Source of the DNA: Carpediemonas membranifera
Lineage: Eukaryota > Fornicata
Direction: 5' to 3'
Assembly: GCA_019828565.1 (NCBI GenBank)
Contig: JAHDYR010000038.1
Location: 558,001-622,000 of the forward strand
Length of the DNA stretch: 64,000 bases
The position numbers were made by a program, and so were the translations under genes. A model generated the notes under the pieces. The model ran no database searches and was not told the origin of the DNA. It saw only the letters and a list, made by a program, of their open reading frames with translations. Shown one piece after another: positions 8,964 to 19,859 of this stretch (positions are counted from its first letter, which is position 1; every line of letters starts with the position of its first letter).

Positions 8964-10466
8964 GAGCAGGCGAAGCAGGAGCAGGAGGACATTCCGGACC
9001 AGAGTCGGACGGAGTCAGACGAGGATGGCCCAGCGGCAGCCGGCGCTGAGACAGAAGAGAGCAAGCCGAGACCGCAGGGGCAACTGCTGTTCAGAGTAGA
9101 CGAGTTCAGGACGACACAGGAGGCGAGCCCGACACTGCCGGAGAGTCAGAAGGAAGCGAGGTTCAAGGAGGTACACGGCGCTGGGAAGGGCCACCATGGG
9201 GTGCAACAGACCCTGTGGAAGCTTGAGGACATCGGACTGTCTTGGGACGGAGCCGAAGCTGACGTGTCAACGATGGTCAAACGATGCCCCGTGTGCCAGA
9301 AGTCGGGTATGGGGGCGACCCGTACCAGTCGAGCGCCGCGCGAGCCGCTGGGACCGTATGGTCGAGTGTTCGTGGACACCATCGTCATGAAAGAGGCCGA
9401 CGGCGAGTACCGGAACATCCTGACAGTTGTGGAAGAAACGTCGCGATGGGTCACCCTGGTCCCGCTGAAGACAGTGTCGTCACGAGAAACCATCGAGGCA
9501 TTGCAGAGGTTCTACCTCACCCACTTCCCGATGCCGGTCGAGTGGGTAGCAGATAACGGGTCGCAGTTCGCATCGACCGAGTTTCACGCGTGGGCCAGGG
9601 AGACCGGGGCGCGGGTCAACCACACGACGCCGTACTACCACGAGGAGAACGGCGTGGTCGAGCGGTGGAACAAAGAGGTCAACCGCCACCTGCGGTGCGA
9701 GATGTATGAACGGCAGACCAGGAGATGGAAGGGTCTGCTCCCGTCGATCCAGAACATCATCAACTCGGCGCGTTCGAGGGCGACCGGGTCGTCGGCGTGG
9801 AGACTGGTAGTGGCGGATGGAACCAGAGCGACCGTGGACAAGCTCAAGGAACAGAGGATGGAGGAGGTGGAGGCTGCGCGCAGGATGATCCAGAACGAAG
9901 AAAATAGAAGAAGGAATATGGAGCAGACAGCGGCGAAGAAGAAGCAGGACAGCCAGAAGCGAGCGGCTGACATTCAGCGGCAGCACCCTGAGTCGCGCGT
10001 GGCAGCGGGTTACTGGGTCTTCGTGGATCGCGACGCGGAGATTCGCAAGAAGTACGACCTCAAGTGGCGCGGACCGTTGATGGTGGTCAGGAAGGTCCCC
10101 GGGAAGGCGAACTCGTACGTTGTGCGAGACCCAGAGACGAAGAAGACGTATCAGAAGCACGTTTCTCACCTGAAAGTCGCCGAGGGAGAGTGGAGCGAAG
10201 AGAAGGCCAAAGTAGCATGCGCCTTAGATAGAAGCCAGGCGTATATCAAGAAGATAGTGGACTGGAGGATTAGAAGAGACGCCAACAGGACACCGGAAGT
10301 GAGGTGCAGGTGGCTGGGATTCGAAGCCAGCGAAGACACCTGGAGAGTGGCAACAGACGAAGACATGCGGTCCAACATCGTGTTATTGAAGTACATGGAG
10401 GACCATAGCCAACTTGCAAAGTGCGTTGACGAGCATTTGCGCAAAGTCGGTCAGAGTCGGAAATAG
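8964..10466 (+). CDS. pol: Pol fragment: integrase with chromodomain
   Basis: In the phase one base behind the RT frame. A Glu/Gln-rich linker leads into the HHCC zinc domain (GHHGVQQ ... CPVCQK), then the DDE core with FVDTIV, ADNGSQF and the Glu of NGVVERWNKE. A basic helical section and an SH3-like GPY/F-type region (KWRGPLMVV) follow. The C-terminal chromodomain (RWLGFEASEDTWRV) completes it. Because pol is normally one polyprotein, the break at about 8963 is probably a one-base indel, although a programmed shift cannot be excluded. Confidence 0.83.
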   Translation, partial: EQAKQEQEDIPDQSRTESDEDGPAAAGAETEESKPRPQGQLLFRVDEFRTTQEASPTLPESQKEARFKEVHGAGKGHHGVQQTLWKLEDIGLSWDGAEADVSTMVKRCPVCQKSGMGATRTSRAPREPLGPYGRVFVDTIVMKEADGEYRNILTVVEETSRWVTLVPLKTVSSRETIEALQRFYLTHFPMPVEWVADNGSQFASTEFHAWARETGARVNHTTPYYHEENGVVERWNKEVNRHLRCEMYERQTRRWKGLLPSIQNIINSARSRATGSSAWRLVVADGTRATVDKLKEQRMEEVEAARRMIQNEENRRRNMEQTAAKKKQDSQKRAADIQRQHPESRVAAGYWVFVDRDAEIRKKYDLKWRGPLMVVRKVPGKANSYVVRDPETKKTYQKHVSHLKVAEGEWSEEKAKVACALDRSQAYIKKIVDWRIRRDANRTPEVRCRWLGFEASEDTWRVATDEDMRSNIVLLKYMEDHSQLAKCVDEHLRKVGQSRK

Positions 10467-10481
10467 AAGCATGGCTCTGAT

Positions 10482-10721
10482 GGAGGAGGGGTAGTGTGGT
10501 ATTTACATGACTATGTAGACGCAGTTAGAGCCATTATCACCGCGTAGGAGGTATACCCCTTAAACACTTCACACTTGTTTCCAGACTTCACCCAAACTGC
10601 CCGCACTTTAAGGGGACTGACAGCGAAGCGTGTCAAACTGCTGATGACGCGCCATGTTTGTCAATGACGCACATGTCAGACTCTATAGAGTCATGTCATA
10701 TCGAAAGGTTCCACTTCTCCG
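10482..10721 (+). other. Polypurine tract and probable 3' LTR remnant
   Basis: GGAGGAGGGGTAG at 10482-10494 is followed by TGTGGTATTTAC, a plausible LTR start. No second copy exists in the window, so the LTR end is unknown. The rest up to 10721 holds the leader of the next gene. Confidence 0.45.
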
Positions 10722-13700
10722 ATGAAACGACCAATAGTCTTCCTTTTGGTCCTTTTATCGCTTTTGGCCGCTGTTATGGCGGCCGAAAGCTGCTCAAGCT
10801 TCTCTCCTCATCATTGTACGACCTCTAGAGGTTGCTCATGGTGCGCTTCTGAGAACCAGTGTTTCCCGATCGGCGCCGACTGTCCCGTTGACTTGAGCGA
10901 GTGCGCCTACTGCACGCTCGACGGCGACTACTACTGCACCACCGAAACGGACGCCTTCTGCACCTCCCGCGCTGGCTGCGACGCTCTTCGCGCTGATGTC
11001 AAGTCGTGTGACCTCCATGCCAACACGGCGGCCTGCACCCAATGTCTCGACATCCCCAACGCCGTATGGTGCCCCGACCCTGGGTCTTTCTGCTTCTCCA
11101 AGCTGGACAAGGCTGCCGCCCAGACCTGCAAGCAGCTAACTGGCTCCTCTGCCACCATCTCCGACCCTCCTGCATGCGCCATAGCCTCTGAGACCTGCAG
11201 CACCTGCCTCCTCAACGACGGGGTATGGTGCGATGTCATCAACAGCTGCATCTCCGCCACCGACTCTGACTCGTGCTCCCTATGCGAGGCCAAAGGCGGC
11301 GTCTGCCGTGCTGAGACATGCGAGGACCAGCCGACCTCTTCATCCTACACGATGAACGCCACATCTTTGGACGCCCCAGGTGTCATTAGCGTTCAGTCCG
11401 TGGACCGTCTTGGGGAGTGCGTCGATTGCATCGTGAAGGGCCTCACCTGGTGCCTGTTTCCCGGTGTGACGACCGACCGGTGTCTTGCTGATGACAGCAC
11501 TTGTACGACAGCAGGCGGGTATGTGATCGAATCTTGCAACATCCCCGCTTATAGTTGCTATGAATGTGTCATTTTGGATTCGCCACACATCTGGTGTCCT
11601 GAAAACGCTGTCGAGCAGCAGTGCGTACCAGCGCCCGTGGGGTGCGACGGAGGCGCGACTTACTGGAGTGTCACCCCACAACAATGTGTCTGCATTGGAT
11701 GCGTCACCAATGACGACTCAAACCTGGCTGCATACTGCGATGGCGACTATGTTGGCTGCTACGATGACCCTTTTGAGTGTCAGCTTCCTCTCACGTCGCC
11801 CGTCACTCCCCAAATGTGCATGACTCCGTGCACCCAGTGTTTTGCTGGCAGCAACCTTGTTTGTGTTTCTCCGACCAACGATCCATATTGTGTCGCTGAT
11901 TCTACTGCCGGTGCCGCCCGCTGCTCGTCTCATGGAGGAGTTCTGGTCGACAATTGCGACGAAAACTGCGAAACTTGTACCACAAACGAGCGCGCATGGT
12001 GCATTAGAGCCGACGATCCCGACTTCCAGTACTGCGCTCAGAGTTGTGAAGATGGCGATATCGTTGTCAACGCTGGCAGCTGCGCGTTCATTGACCACGA
12101 CGAGTGCGGCACTTGCACCAATGACGGCGGCGAGTGGTGTGTATCCACCGGCCTCTGCATGGACTCCGAGGCCACGGAGACTACGTGCCCCGAAGATCCT
12201 GTAACCTTCCCTTGCGAGTGCCTCGGTGGGTGTGTGGAAGGCCCCGTTGAGGACAAAAGCTGCGTCTGGTGCGTCTTCGCCGATGACAACCTCAACCATT
12301 ACACCGAGACGGAGGTAGACTGTCTGACCGAAGGCGGATATGCTGCCAAGTCATGCGGCTGCGGTCTCGAATGTCAGTCTGCCGGCGGCATATGCTGCGT
12401 CTCTTGCGAGGGCGAGGACATTTGCGTCTCTCCCGGCGATTCTGACCGCTGCATTCTGGACGACATGGTTCCCATTGGCTCTCTTGGCCTCTACTCTGCC
12501 ATCCCATGCCTTGAGTGCCTCTGTGCAGACGACGAAGTCTACTGCCCGGACGCGCTGATGTGTGTCGAGGGAGACTTCTGCGACGCTGGGTCCACCGTTG
12601 CTCAGAAGAAGGACTGCTTCACATGCGAGCAGTGTGTCCTGCTCAACGAGTACACGCCCGCTCGATTCTGCGCTGAGAGCTTCAGCAATATCGGCTGCGT
12701 CACGAACCAGTGGCCTTCCGACTCTGAGGCTTGCAACGAGGTCTTCTGCGAGGTCACCTGCGAGACATGCGTCGACGAGAATCACGTGTGGTGCACTGAC
12801 CCTGATAGGGGCAGCTCGCTGTGCACCACCGCTGACGCATGCTCGAGCTTAGGAGGCATCGCCAGCTCCATTCTCGATGACTGCCACCCCTCATGCTGCG
12901 AAGAATGCGCCGATGACGAGACCTGCGAGTGCGAGTGCGTCCCCATTTGCCCCTACGACCAGTGCGACGAGTGCATCGCAGACCCCCTCTGCTCCTGGTG
13001 CGGCGCCGAGGTCACCGAGCGTCCCGGGCGTGTGTATCCCAGATACACTCGCCGAGACGTGCAACGAGACGCTGTACACTGAGATCTGCCCCGCCACTGG
13101 CGTCATATGCGACATCCAGGAGGACTGCCCCGCTTGCACCGAGGGCGGCTGCGACTGGTGCGTGGCCGACTGCCTCTGCTCTGAGGAGGGCGCCTGCTCC
13201 ATCCCGGGCACGGTCGTCACGGACCCCGCGGAGTGCGACCCCGAGATCGACCTCGACGCCGTCTGTGGCGGCCTCACTGAGCTTGAGATGCTCCGCGACG
13301 TCTTCTACCCATCCCTGAACGGCGACCAGTGGTCCGACAACAGCCTGTGGGGTGTCGGCGAGACCCCCTGCGCCTGGCATGGCGTCAGCTGCAGCGGCGG
13401 CCACGTTATTACCATCGAGCTGAGCGACAACAACCTCAGCGGCGCCATTCCCCCGCAGATCGCGTGCCTCGAGTACCTCAAGACCCTCGACCTCTCCCAC
13501 AACAGCATCGGCGGCATCATCCCGCCCGAACTGACGGCCATGACGAACCTCAAGTACCTCTTCCTCAACGACAACCAGCTCCGCGGCCCGCTGCCGTCGT
13601 TTGATCTCTGGACTGCCCTGCAGTACGCCTACTTCGAGGAGAACTGCCTTTGCGGCCCCATCCCGGACATGGGCGCGATGGTGGCCCTCCGTGAGATCCA

Positions 13701-13911
13701 CTTCTCCAGCAACCGCCTCTCTGGCCCCTTCCCAGAGGACGTCCTGACCCTCCTCCCCAACAACGCTGGACAGAACCCGCTGTTTGAGATCCGTAACGCC
13801 TGCAACCACGTCACCGCGCCCAGCTCAGGCTTCTGGGACGAGCTGTCGACCAAGCTGCTTGAGCTTGTCCTCGAGGGTGATGAGTGCACATATTGCAGCG
13901 CTGAGATTTGA
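10722..13911 (+). CDS. Secreted Cys-rich repeat protein with C-terminal plant-like LRR domain (one frame break)
   Basis: ATG 10722 begins a clear signal peptide (MKRPIVFLLVLLSLLAAVMA). About fifteen tandem modules of the form CxxC-x6-9-(W/Y/F)C follow, for example CSTCLLNDGVWC and CETCVDENHVWC, resembling PSI/VSP-type disulfide modules. The frame changes by one base at about 13022-13035, where the Cys pattern continues in the next phase (CPACTEGGCDWC). It then runs into an LRR N-cap (WSDNSLWG ... CAWHGVSCSGGHVITIEL) and about five 23-24-residue LRRs (LKTLDLSHNSIGGIIPPEL) to 13911. Total is about 1060 residues. No C-terminal membrane segment is seen, so the product is probably secreted or lumenal. 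The break is one base in a GC-rich stretch and may be a sequence error; the span is one base longer than a multiple of three. Confidence 0.8.
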
Positions 13912-14325
13912 TACGGATCTGTTAAATGAGCTGTGATGATCGAGGACAGCACACGATGTGTCCTTTTTGGAATTCAGTGGAGCACAGTGGCTGCAATACT
14001 GCTCAAACAGGCCTCGGGGGCCGACTGGTCGAGTTGGCCTGATAAGGAGCGGCCGAATTTTTGATGAGTTAAGTCAATGTGTACTTTGGACTCAATTATT
14101 CTAGTCCTGCGTGGCACATCTGGTGGTCGGTGGTAACATCGGTGGGCCTTGATCAGTTCAACGACAAGTTTTCGTATTTATTGCTGTTTCGATTAAAAAG
14201 TGGACAAGTTGTGTTGTTGATAACAGGTTATGGACATTATGAATGATGGAGACGTCGGCGTACAGTTGCCAGGGGGAGGCACCCCTCGCCCAGCAGACAC
14301 GCGTACTCCGGTCCATAGCAAACCG
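13912..14325. other. Spacer, nothing recognised
   Basis: About 410 bp between the Cys-rich/LRR gene and a doubtful minus-strand ORF. Short frames only, with no conserved element seen. Confidence 0.4.
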
Positions 14326-14716
14326 TCACGTTGTGTTGGTCAACAATGTGGTGACGTTGTTGGTCATGACGCCCCATGCCTTGGTGATGTCATTCAGCGC
14401 GGACCACAATTCTGACTGCAAAAAGAAAGTCGGACAATCGTTCTTGTCGTCATTGTAGACCTTGCTAAAGCCGGTATCGGAACCGACAGTTCTATCGTTT
14501 GTCCAGGCTTTGACAGAGAAGTCCCAAGATTCGGCGGTTGTCGCACTCAAGGAGATCGCCGGCGGAGGCCATCCACTCGCCAGTCTCGTGAGCAAACAGA
14601 AAGTGCATGCCGGGGATGTAAGAGGCGGTATAGTCATCAATAGCAACATATTCATCGGCACGGTCGACACGACTGCAGTGAAGTCGTTGATAGAAGATCG
14701 GGAAAGTGATCATCAT
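14326..14716 (-). pseudogene. Possible decayed ORF
   Basis: Two minus-strand frames appear to be halves of one coding sequence. One covers 14716 to about 14555 (ASYIPGMHFLFAHETGEWMA); the other covers about 14540-14326 (ESWDFSVKAWTND ... LWSALNDITKAWGVMTNN). They are joined by a phase change near 14550 with no mini-intron signals at the junction. The composition looks protein-like but no family is recognised, so this could be chance. Confidence 0.25.
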
Positions 14717-15323
14717 TGATGATCATTGGCTGACGATACGGCGAGGTATATTGTTGAATCTCAACGTTGAAGCTAATTGATAACATAGTGGGCGTGCTCT
14801 TTTGCGAGCTGAAGCATTTCCATCAGATTAGGCATCAATTCATCTCTCTCTGTGAATTCGGAGGAGGATGGCGAGAAATGGCGGTGATAATGGCCGCTAT
14901 GACCACACTTCAGCAGTTTGTCCATTCAAGATGACAGGGGAGCAAGAATTTGGTGCTTCATTTGTTCATCCGAAATCTCACGATCTTGATCACCAGGTTA
15001 TGGCGCGCCAGGACCCGTGATGGTGTACAGTGGAAAGTTACCAACTATCGACACAATGGCTCGACACCAGCAATTTCTTCTTCTTCGATGGCTTGCCCTT
15101 CCCGAGAGGTTGCGACTTCGGTGGCATGCCGGTCGTTCTCTAAGTAGGCCACGGGAGAAGCCCTCAGCGAGACTACCAGGCGTTATGCATGCCCCAATGT
15201 CACTGATCTCTTCAGATCGTTTTTGTTTTCTTGATTCTGATTGATACGAAAGTAGGATTGAGTGCATCTGACCACAGGATTTCGTGTCTCGGATTCCAAG
15301 ACATCAATCGTCAAAGAATAGTC
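14717..15323. other. Spacer, nothing recognised
   Basis: About 600 bp with only short frames on both strands and no recognisable RNA gene or repeat. Confidence 0.4.
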
Positions 15324-15909
15324 ATGAACTTCATCGTTGCTCTTCTTCTTGTTGCAATTGCCAGCTGCGTCGTCATCCAGCCACTTACCTTCCCCACGAT
15401 GGGTGAGATGCTTGCTGTTGGCGAGAAGCACAATATCACTTGTTCGTAGCGCTCGTACAACGTCACACAGGGGACACTGGCCACTACAGTGGCGACTCCG
15501 TCTCCATCTGGATCAACTTCAACAGCACCGACGCTCAGGACCAGTTCGAGAACACCAACGGCAACTTCAACTTCGTTCGTCACACATTTCTTTGATCACA
15601 CAGACCTGCGTCGAAAACGACGGCTTCCAGGACCTCGACATGACCATCCCGACCGACGACATCCAGAAGGTCGTTGACGAGATCACCAAGGCTTTCGGCC
15701 TTCCCGACGTCGACATGACCTGGGTCATTGACTCCCTCATCTCCACGATCAACGCCATCCCCATGGACGAGCGCAACATGACCATCTCCATCACCCCCTG
15801 CAACCAGAACGACGTCGTCTACTTCGAGTCCTACGCCTACCTCTCGGCTGCCCCCAAGGTCTTCGTCGCCCTCGCCACCGTCCTCCTGGCTATGCTCTTC
15901 GTGTTCTAA
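15324..15909 (+). CDS. Small secreted, probable GPI-anchored protein (Kre9/KNH-like), two mini-introns
   Basis: Three exons, 15324-15441, 15471-15574 and 15604-15909, give 175 residues. Removing two 29-nt introns (GTTCGT...TCACACAG each) repairs otherwise broken frames and yields the coherent stretch NITWDTGHYSGDSVSIWI. The N-terminus is a signal peptide (MNFIVALLLVAIASCVV). The middle has the ITW...SVSI pattern of Kre9/KNH-type beta domains of surface proteins. The C-terminus ends in a hydrophobic tail (FVALATVLLAMLFVF) without a cytoplasmic part, as in GPI-anchor signals. Several Asn-X-Thr/Ser sites are present. Family assignment is tentative; the gene model is well supported. Confidence 0.75.
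15442..15470 (+). other. Spliceosomal mini-intron, 29 nt
   Basis: GTTCGTAGCG...GTCACACAG. It contains an in-frame TAG, and its removal restores the frame. Confidence 0.8.
15575..15603 (+). other. Spliceosomal mini-intron, 29 nt
   Basis: GTTCGTCACA...ATCACACAG. It contains an in-frame TGA, and its removal restores the frame. Confidence 0.8.
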
Positions 15910-16563
15910 GTCGTAAATATGTGATGCTTCCGTCGCCGGTGTGATACAAGGTGGAATCGATTGCTTCGATGACCTTCGAGGGGGGTTAGCTCTTCCTCTG
16001 CTTAGTGCAGGCTATTGGCGCTGCAATAGCCAGGAAATACTGTTCCCCGCCGAGATTCAGCATACTGCCAGGTCGCGCTAAACTGCACGCTTCGCTGAAG
16101 ACAGTGTGACGCCGTCATCGTGACTGATTCGCAGAATAAGGTCGGGATGTGCAGTTTAGTGCAAATGCTGCTAGGTCCCCCGTTAGAGTCCAGTCAGGTC
16201 TGATCATAAGAACTGTGGATATGAGCAGCAGCAACAACGGCACAACAGCAGCCGTCATGTCGCTGACCTGCACAAGATCGCACAACGAATTTCAGGTTTT
16301 GGTCGTGTCGCAAAATTCTCCGCTTGGGTTTCCGCGGCCCAGCTGACGGGTCAACTGACCCACCTGACCCTCCCTGCTGCGGTGAATAAACTGCCGTCTT
16401 CTCGAACATCCAGAAGTACATTGGTCGAGTACTGTCGAAATTCGCAGACAAAAGCAGCTATGCAGGGTGAATTTACCCACACTGGCCCGTCAGATACGGT
16501 CTCGTGCAAGATCGTGAGCGAGATTGGTGAGATCGTATCCTGCACAAGAATACCATCCCGAAC
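15910..16563. other. Spacer, nothing recognised
   Basis: About 650 bp between two plus-strand genes. Short open frames near 16149-16480 on both strands have no recognisable content. Confidence 0.4.
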
Positions 16564-17385
16564 ATGTACAACGGCGAGCTGCTTGGAGATGAAGTCCAGA
16601 TGAACGCAAATGAAGAAAATGGCACTAAGACGCCTCAAAATGCTTTCCTGAACGATGAGATGGAAGGGATCACGCTCACCGATAACTCCATCCCCCACCA
16701 GATGATCGACCTCCCCGAGAATCTCTCTGACCTTCCCGACTTTCAAAAAGAGAACAGAAATGTTCTCCGCGTCATTCTGTCTCCTGGCGAGCAGATGATC
16801 GCGATCAAAGACTCGATGCTCTCCTACATCGGCTCTCTCAAGTTCAAACACAAGGGGAAGACCATGAAGAAGGTCCTGGCCATGGCACTCACTCCTGATG
16901 CCCATGTTCCCCTGATGACTGTCACCAACTACTCTGAGACCGAGCACGCAGCCATATTCTTCTCCCGCGGCCGTCACGTAATTCCCATGACTCTGAACGG
17001 GTCGATAATCGTCAACTCGAACTCTCTACTCTGCTTTGACCCCGTTATTGACTACGAGATCAAGATGATGAAGAGCGTCAAAACAATCGTTCGTTCCGGT
17101 CTCTTCCAGCTCTTCCTTAACGGACAAGGGAGGGTCGCACTTGTCGCCCCAACCATCCCCATCACCATGCGAGTCAAGCCCGACAGACCTGTCAGAGTTG
17201 ACGTCAACTGCGCAGTCGCTTGGTCGGCATCACTCGATTTCACTTTCAAGTTTAACTTTACGAAAAAGGACTTCATCGGTCTGGGGTCTGGAGAGCAGAT
17301 CCAGCTCGAGTTCTCAGGCGATGGCTTCGTGATGGTCGCAGCTACAGCCAAAGCACCCGTACTCGGCGGCTCCACGCGTGGCTAA
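16564..17385 (+). CDS. AIM24-family (DUF124) beta-sandwich protein
   Basis: 273 residues from ATG 16564. After a polar N-terminus of about 65 residues the protein follows the AIM24/TRAP-like pattern: LSPGEQMIAIKDSMLSYIG, a middle section with HAAIFFSRGRHVIPMTLNG, an Asp-containing NSLLCFDPVIDYEI strand, then a second sheet ending LEFSGDGFVMVAATA. Bacterial members form trimers of unknown function, and yeast Aim24 is a mitochondrial inner-membrane organiser. No clear targeting peptide is visible here, so location is unknown. Assignment rests on motif spacing judged by eye. Confidence 0.65.
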   Translation: MYNGELLGDEVQMNANEENGTKTPQNAFLNDEMEGITLTDNSIPHQMIDLPENLSDLPDFQKENRNVLRVILSPGEQMIAIKDSMLSYIGSLKFKHKGKTMKKVLAMALTPDAHVPLMTVTNYSETEHAAIFFSRGRHVIPMTLNGSIIVNSNSLLCFDPVIDYEIKMMKSVKTIVRSGLFQLFLNGQGRVALVAPTIPITMRVKPDRPVRVDVNCAVAWSASLDFTFKFNFTKKDFIGLGSGEQIQLEFSGDGFVMVAATAKAPVLGGSTRG

Positions 17386-17389
17386 ACGT

Positions 17390-17396
17390 AGTAAAC
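17390..17396 (+). promoter_or_regulatory. Candidate polyadenylation signal AGTAAAC
   Basis: AGTAAAC five bases after the AIM24-like stop. The same heptamer recurs at other 3' ends in the window. Confidence 0.45.
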
Positions 17397-17508
17397 TAAC
17401 CCATTAAACACTTATAGTATGGAAGTAGATCACAGCAATCTCGATGTTGGCCCTTCCGTGCTGGGTCCACGTGTCGCCAGCCTATTTGCGACATACAGAA
17501 AGATAAGT

Positions 17509-19115
17509 TTATGATTGAGGGGTTGGGTCGATGTCGACCGGGATGATGTATGTCCACCTTTTGGGAGCCTTGCACTTGACAAGCTCAGCCACCCCATCTG
17601 ACTCATCCACCCATTCGAACCACTGGCCGGTGGGGCCGCAGAAGCGGAGGGGGAATTTGCTGAACGCTGTCGCCTCAATAGGAACCATGGTAAGATTGTC
17701 ATCGTCGTTGCAGCAGTGGGTTAGACCCTCAGTGACCCAGACCATCCGATTGAAGGCACAGAAGAACCCCTTGACCCTCTCTGGGAGCCGGAGCGGGGTG
17801 GGTGTGAGGCAGAGGTCGTCCTCACGGCATCGAGGCAGCAGGCCCGACTGGGCGATATGAGGGAGAACTCCACCAGCGAATAGCAGTTGGCGGCCACTGA
17901 GGAAGACGTTGAATTCATATTCAGAGGTCATGATCCGGTCGACCCTGAAGGGCAGGTCGACGAAGCCAGAGGTCTCATCCTCGTGCCCGAGTCCCAGCTG
18001 GCCTGTTGCCCCCGCTGATCACATGACGATCGCCCATGGAGAGGATTACAGTCCAGATATCATGCATGATGTGATCTGGGACAAAGCTAGTGGGCACAGC
18101 GACTGGATGGAAGAAGTATCTACTCTCCTCCTCGACTGGGCCGACATACCATTCTGGATGTCCACCAGCCATGACAGTGCCGACCGAAGAGAGGAGAACG
18201 TCCGATCTCTCTTCATCGACACACCAGACACCATACTGTGCTTCTCCCAGGTGGGCAGGCTGGCCTCGAGCGCGGCGACCTTGGGGCAGGCGGGGAAGGT
18301 GAGGCGGGTCGGGTCGTTGAACCTAAATGACTGGAACCCAAGCTGGCTACGTCCGTTAGTGCCCCAGCCCCACAGGCCCTTGGGTGTCCTGGTGATGTGG
18401 CTGAACCCGTCGTTGTAGACATCGAGGGCCCTGGGCATCCTGGCCCTGGTGAGGGCGGTGTGCTTGGCAGTGTCGAGCATGAATAGGCGGCCCATGTACA
18501 TGCGGTGGTGGTAACATCTGTCGTGCCCAGGGCTCTGATAGCTCTCGCCGTCCTTCTCGGCGACGTTCAGCGTGAAGAAGAACTTGCGGCAGAGGAACCA
18601 GAGGCACTTGGCCTCGGGGGTGAGAGTCTTGCGGATCTTGTCGTGCATCTCGGTATTGTATGGAAACCTCTTTTGAGCCTCCTCCAGCACCCCTGTCCTC
18701 GAGGTCGGGGTTGGCCCCGCCACCCACCAGACACGCCCACACCACGCCCTGGTTCAGCGTGTGCAGGGCAACCGGGAGCTCCTCGCCATCCGCGAGCTCG
18801 ACGTTCATGGACAGTGGGGGGGCCGCTGGTGAGGATCGAGCGGGCGCGGTCGAGGAGGGCTTGCGCGGATGGTTTGAGAGGGGGCAGCTTGGAGAGCGTG
18901 GCGATGAGGGATTCGAGAGAAGCGACGCTCGTTGGTGTAGAAGTGCTCTTGTTGTTGTGGATCGAGGGCATCTGCCCGTCGAAGTGCCTGACGTAGGCGC
19001 ACTGGATCAAGGATGGGATGTCCCCGGAGATGGAGGCCGTTACAACGAGCGAGGCGCGGAATGCGGTGATCAGCGCATCTCAGATGGCAGATGGCGAGGA
19101 ACTAGCGCTGCTCAT
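17509..19115 (-). pseudogene. RCC1-type beta-propeller gene with multiple frame breaks
   Basis: The coding sense can be followed from ATG 19115 to a stop at 17509 only by crossing several lesions: a TGA at about codon 12, and phase changes at the G7 run 18816-18822, at the C4 run 18690-18693, near 18235 and near 18000. Segments include RSILTSGPP, VLEEAQKRFPYNTEMHDKI, the RCC1-like GLWGWGTNGRSQLGF and QLGLGHEDETSGFVDLP, and the C-terminal RMVWVTEGLTHC ... GQWFEW. Family proteins are seven-bladed propellers, often scaffolds or GTPase regulators. Some breaks are in homopolymers and may be sequence errors, but five lesions suggest a pseudogene. A related C-terminal fragment lies at 51140-51401. 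Confidence 0.65.
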
Positions 19116-19859
19116 TGGTTTCAGCGCTCAGTTGCCCAAATTCTGACTGCCGTCTCGCCGACCGCCAACGCCACCCACCGCGAGCCGCGAGGCACGACCC
19201 CAGCGGCCACAGATCCAGTCAAGTCTGCAGTCAGAGTCGGCGTGAGTCACATTCGCATCAGCAATGCCAGATCTGTCTCCCCAACCAGCCAAGGCCTCGA
19301 GTTGAGTCCAACGCCCGACTCCATTCAAATTTTCACAGCCTACAGCCTCTGCTCGAGTGCGCTGACAACATCGCAGACGCGGATATCGTTAGTGTCTCCC
19401 GCAAACGCCACAAATCTCGCAGAAGACAGGCCCAGCGAACCAAGGATCTCGCCCGACAGAAATCTGTGCTTCAGTATTGCGGCGTACACTCATCACGCGC
19501 ACCTGACACGAGACGACCGTGGTTGACCGCTTATTGACTGTGACTTGTGGATGAGTCTTTGACAAGGAGAGAGCGGTACTGGAGCTTTCCTCGAAGGATT
19601 GCGGTAATCCGAAGCAGACAGTCATTTTGTTATAGTATAGCGTACCTAGATATAATCTTGTTAAACACACACAGTTGAGGAGAATGTCTCTTGCGGGAGG
19701 CAGTGTATCGATGTGACAGGTCGACGTCTGAGTCTCATTCTCGCGCCGCCTCTTGCAGGCCGTTAAGCCGGTTAGATTCAGGTTGATCTTGTATATGGCC
19801 AGGTATGTAACATGTAACTCGTAAATCAATGGCAGATCGTCTGAGAACAAGTGTTGCCA
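19116..19859. other. Spacer, nothing recognised
   Basis: About 740 bp between the divergent RCC1-type pseudogene and lysyl-tRNA synthetase. Short frames only. It presumably holds both promoters. Confidence 0.4.

Larger units (their letters stand above)
7417..10494 (+). mobile_element. 5'-truncated Ty3/gypsy chromovirus
   Basis: Pol-only remnant of a second, clearly different chromovirus: reverse transcriptase, RNase H, integrase and chromodomain are present, but no gag, no protease and no left LTR. Homology to pol begins abruptly near 7417-7440. A polypurine tract at 10482-10494 precedes a TGTGGT sequence, a likely start of a 3' LTR. One frame break near 8963 separates RNase H from integrase. 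Confidence 0.88.

Noticed and set aside
13000-13040. Mini-intron at the break in the Cys-rich/LRR gene
   Set aside because: A GT...CAG span exists, but splicing gives the wrong phase; a one-base indel fits better.
18235-18300. 44-nt intron (GTCGCC...GCACAG) in the RCC1-type gene
   Set aside because: The 5' end does not fit the consensus and removal would delete coherent propeller sequence; a frameshift is preferred.
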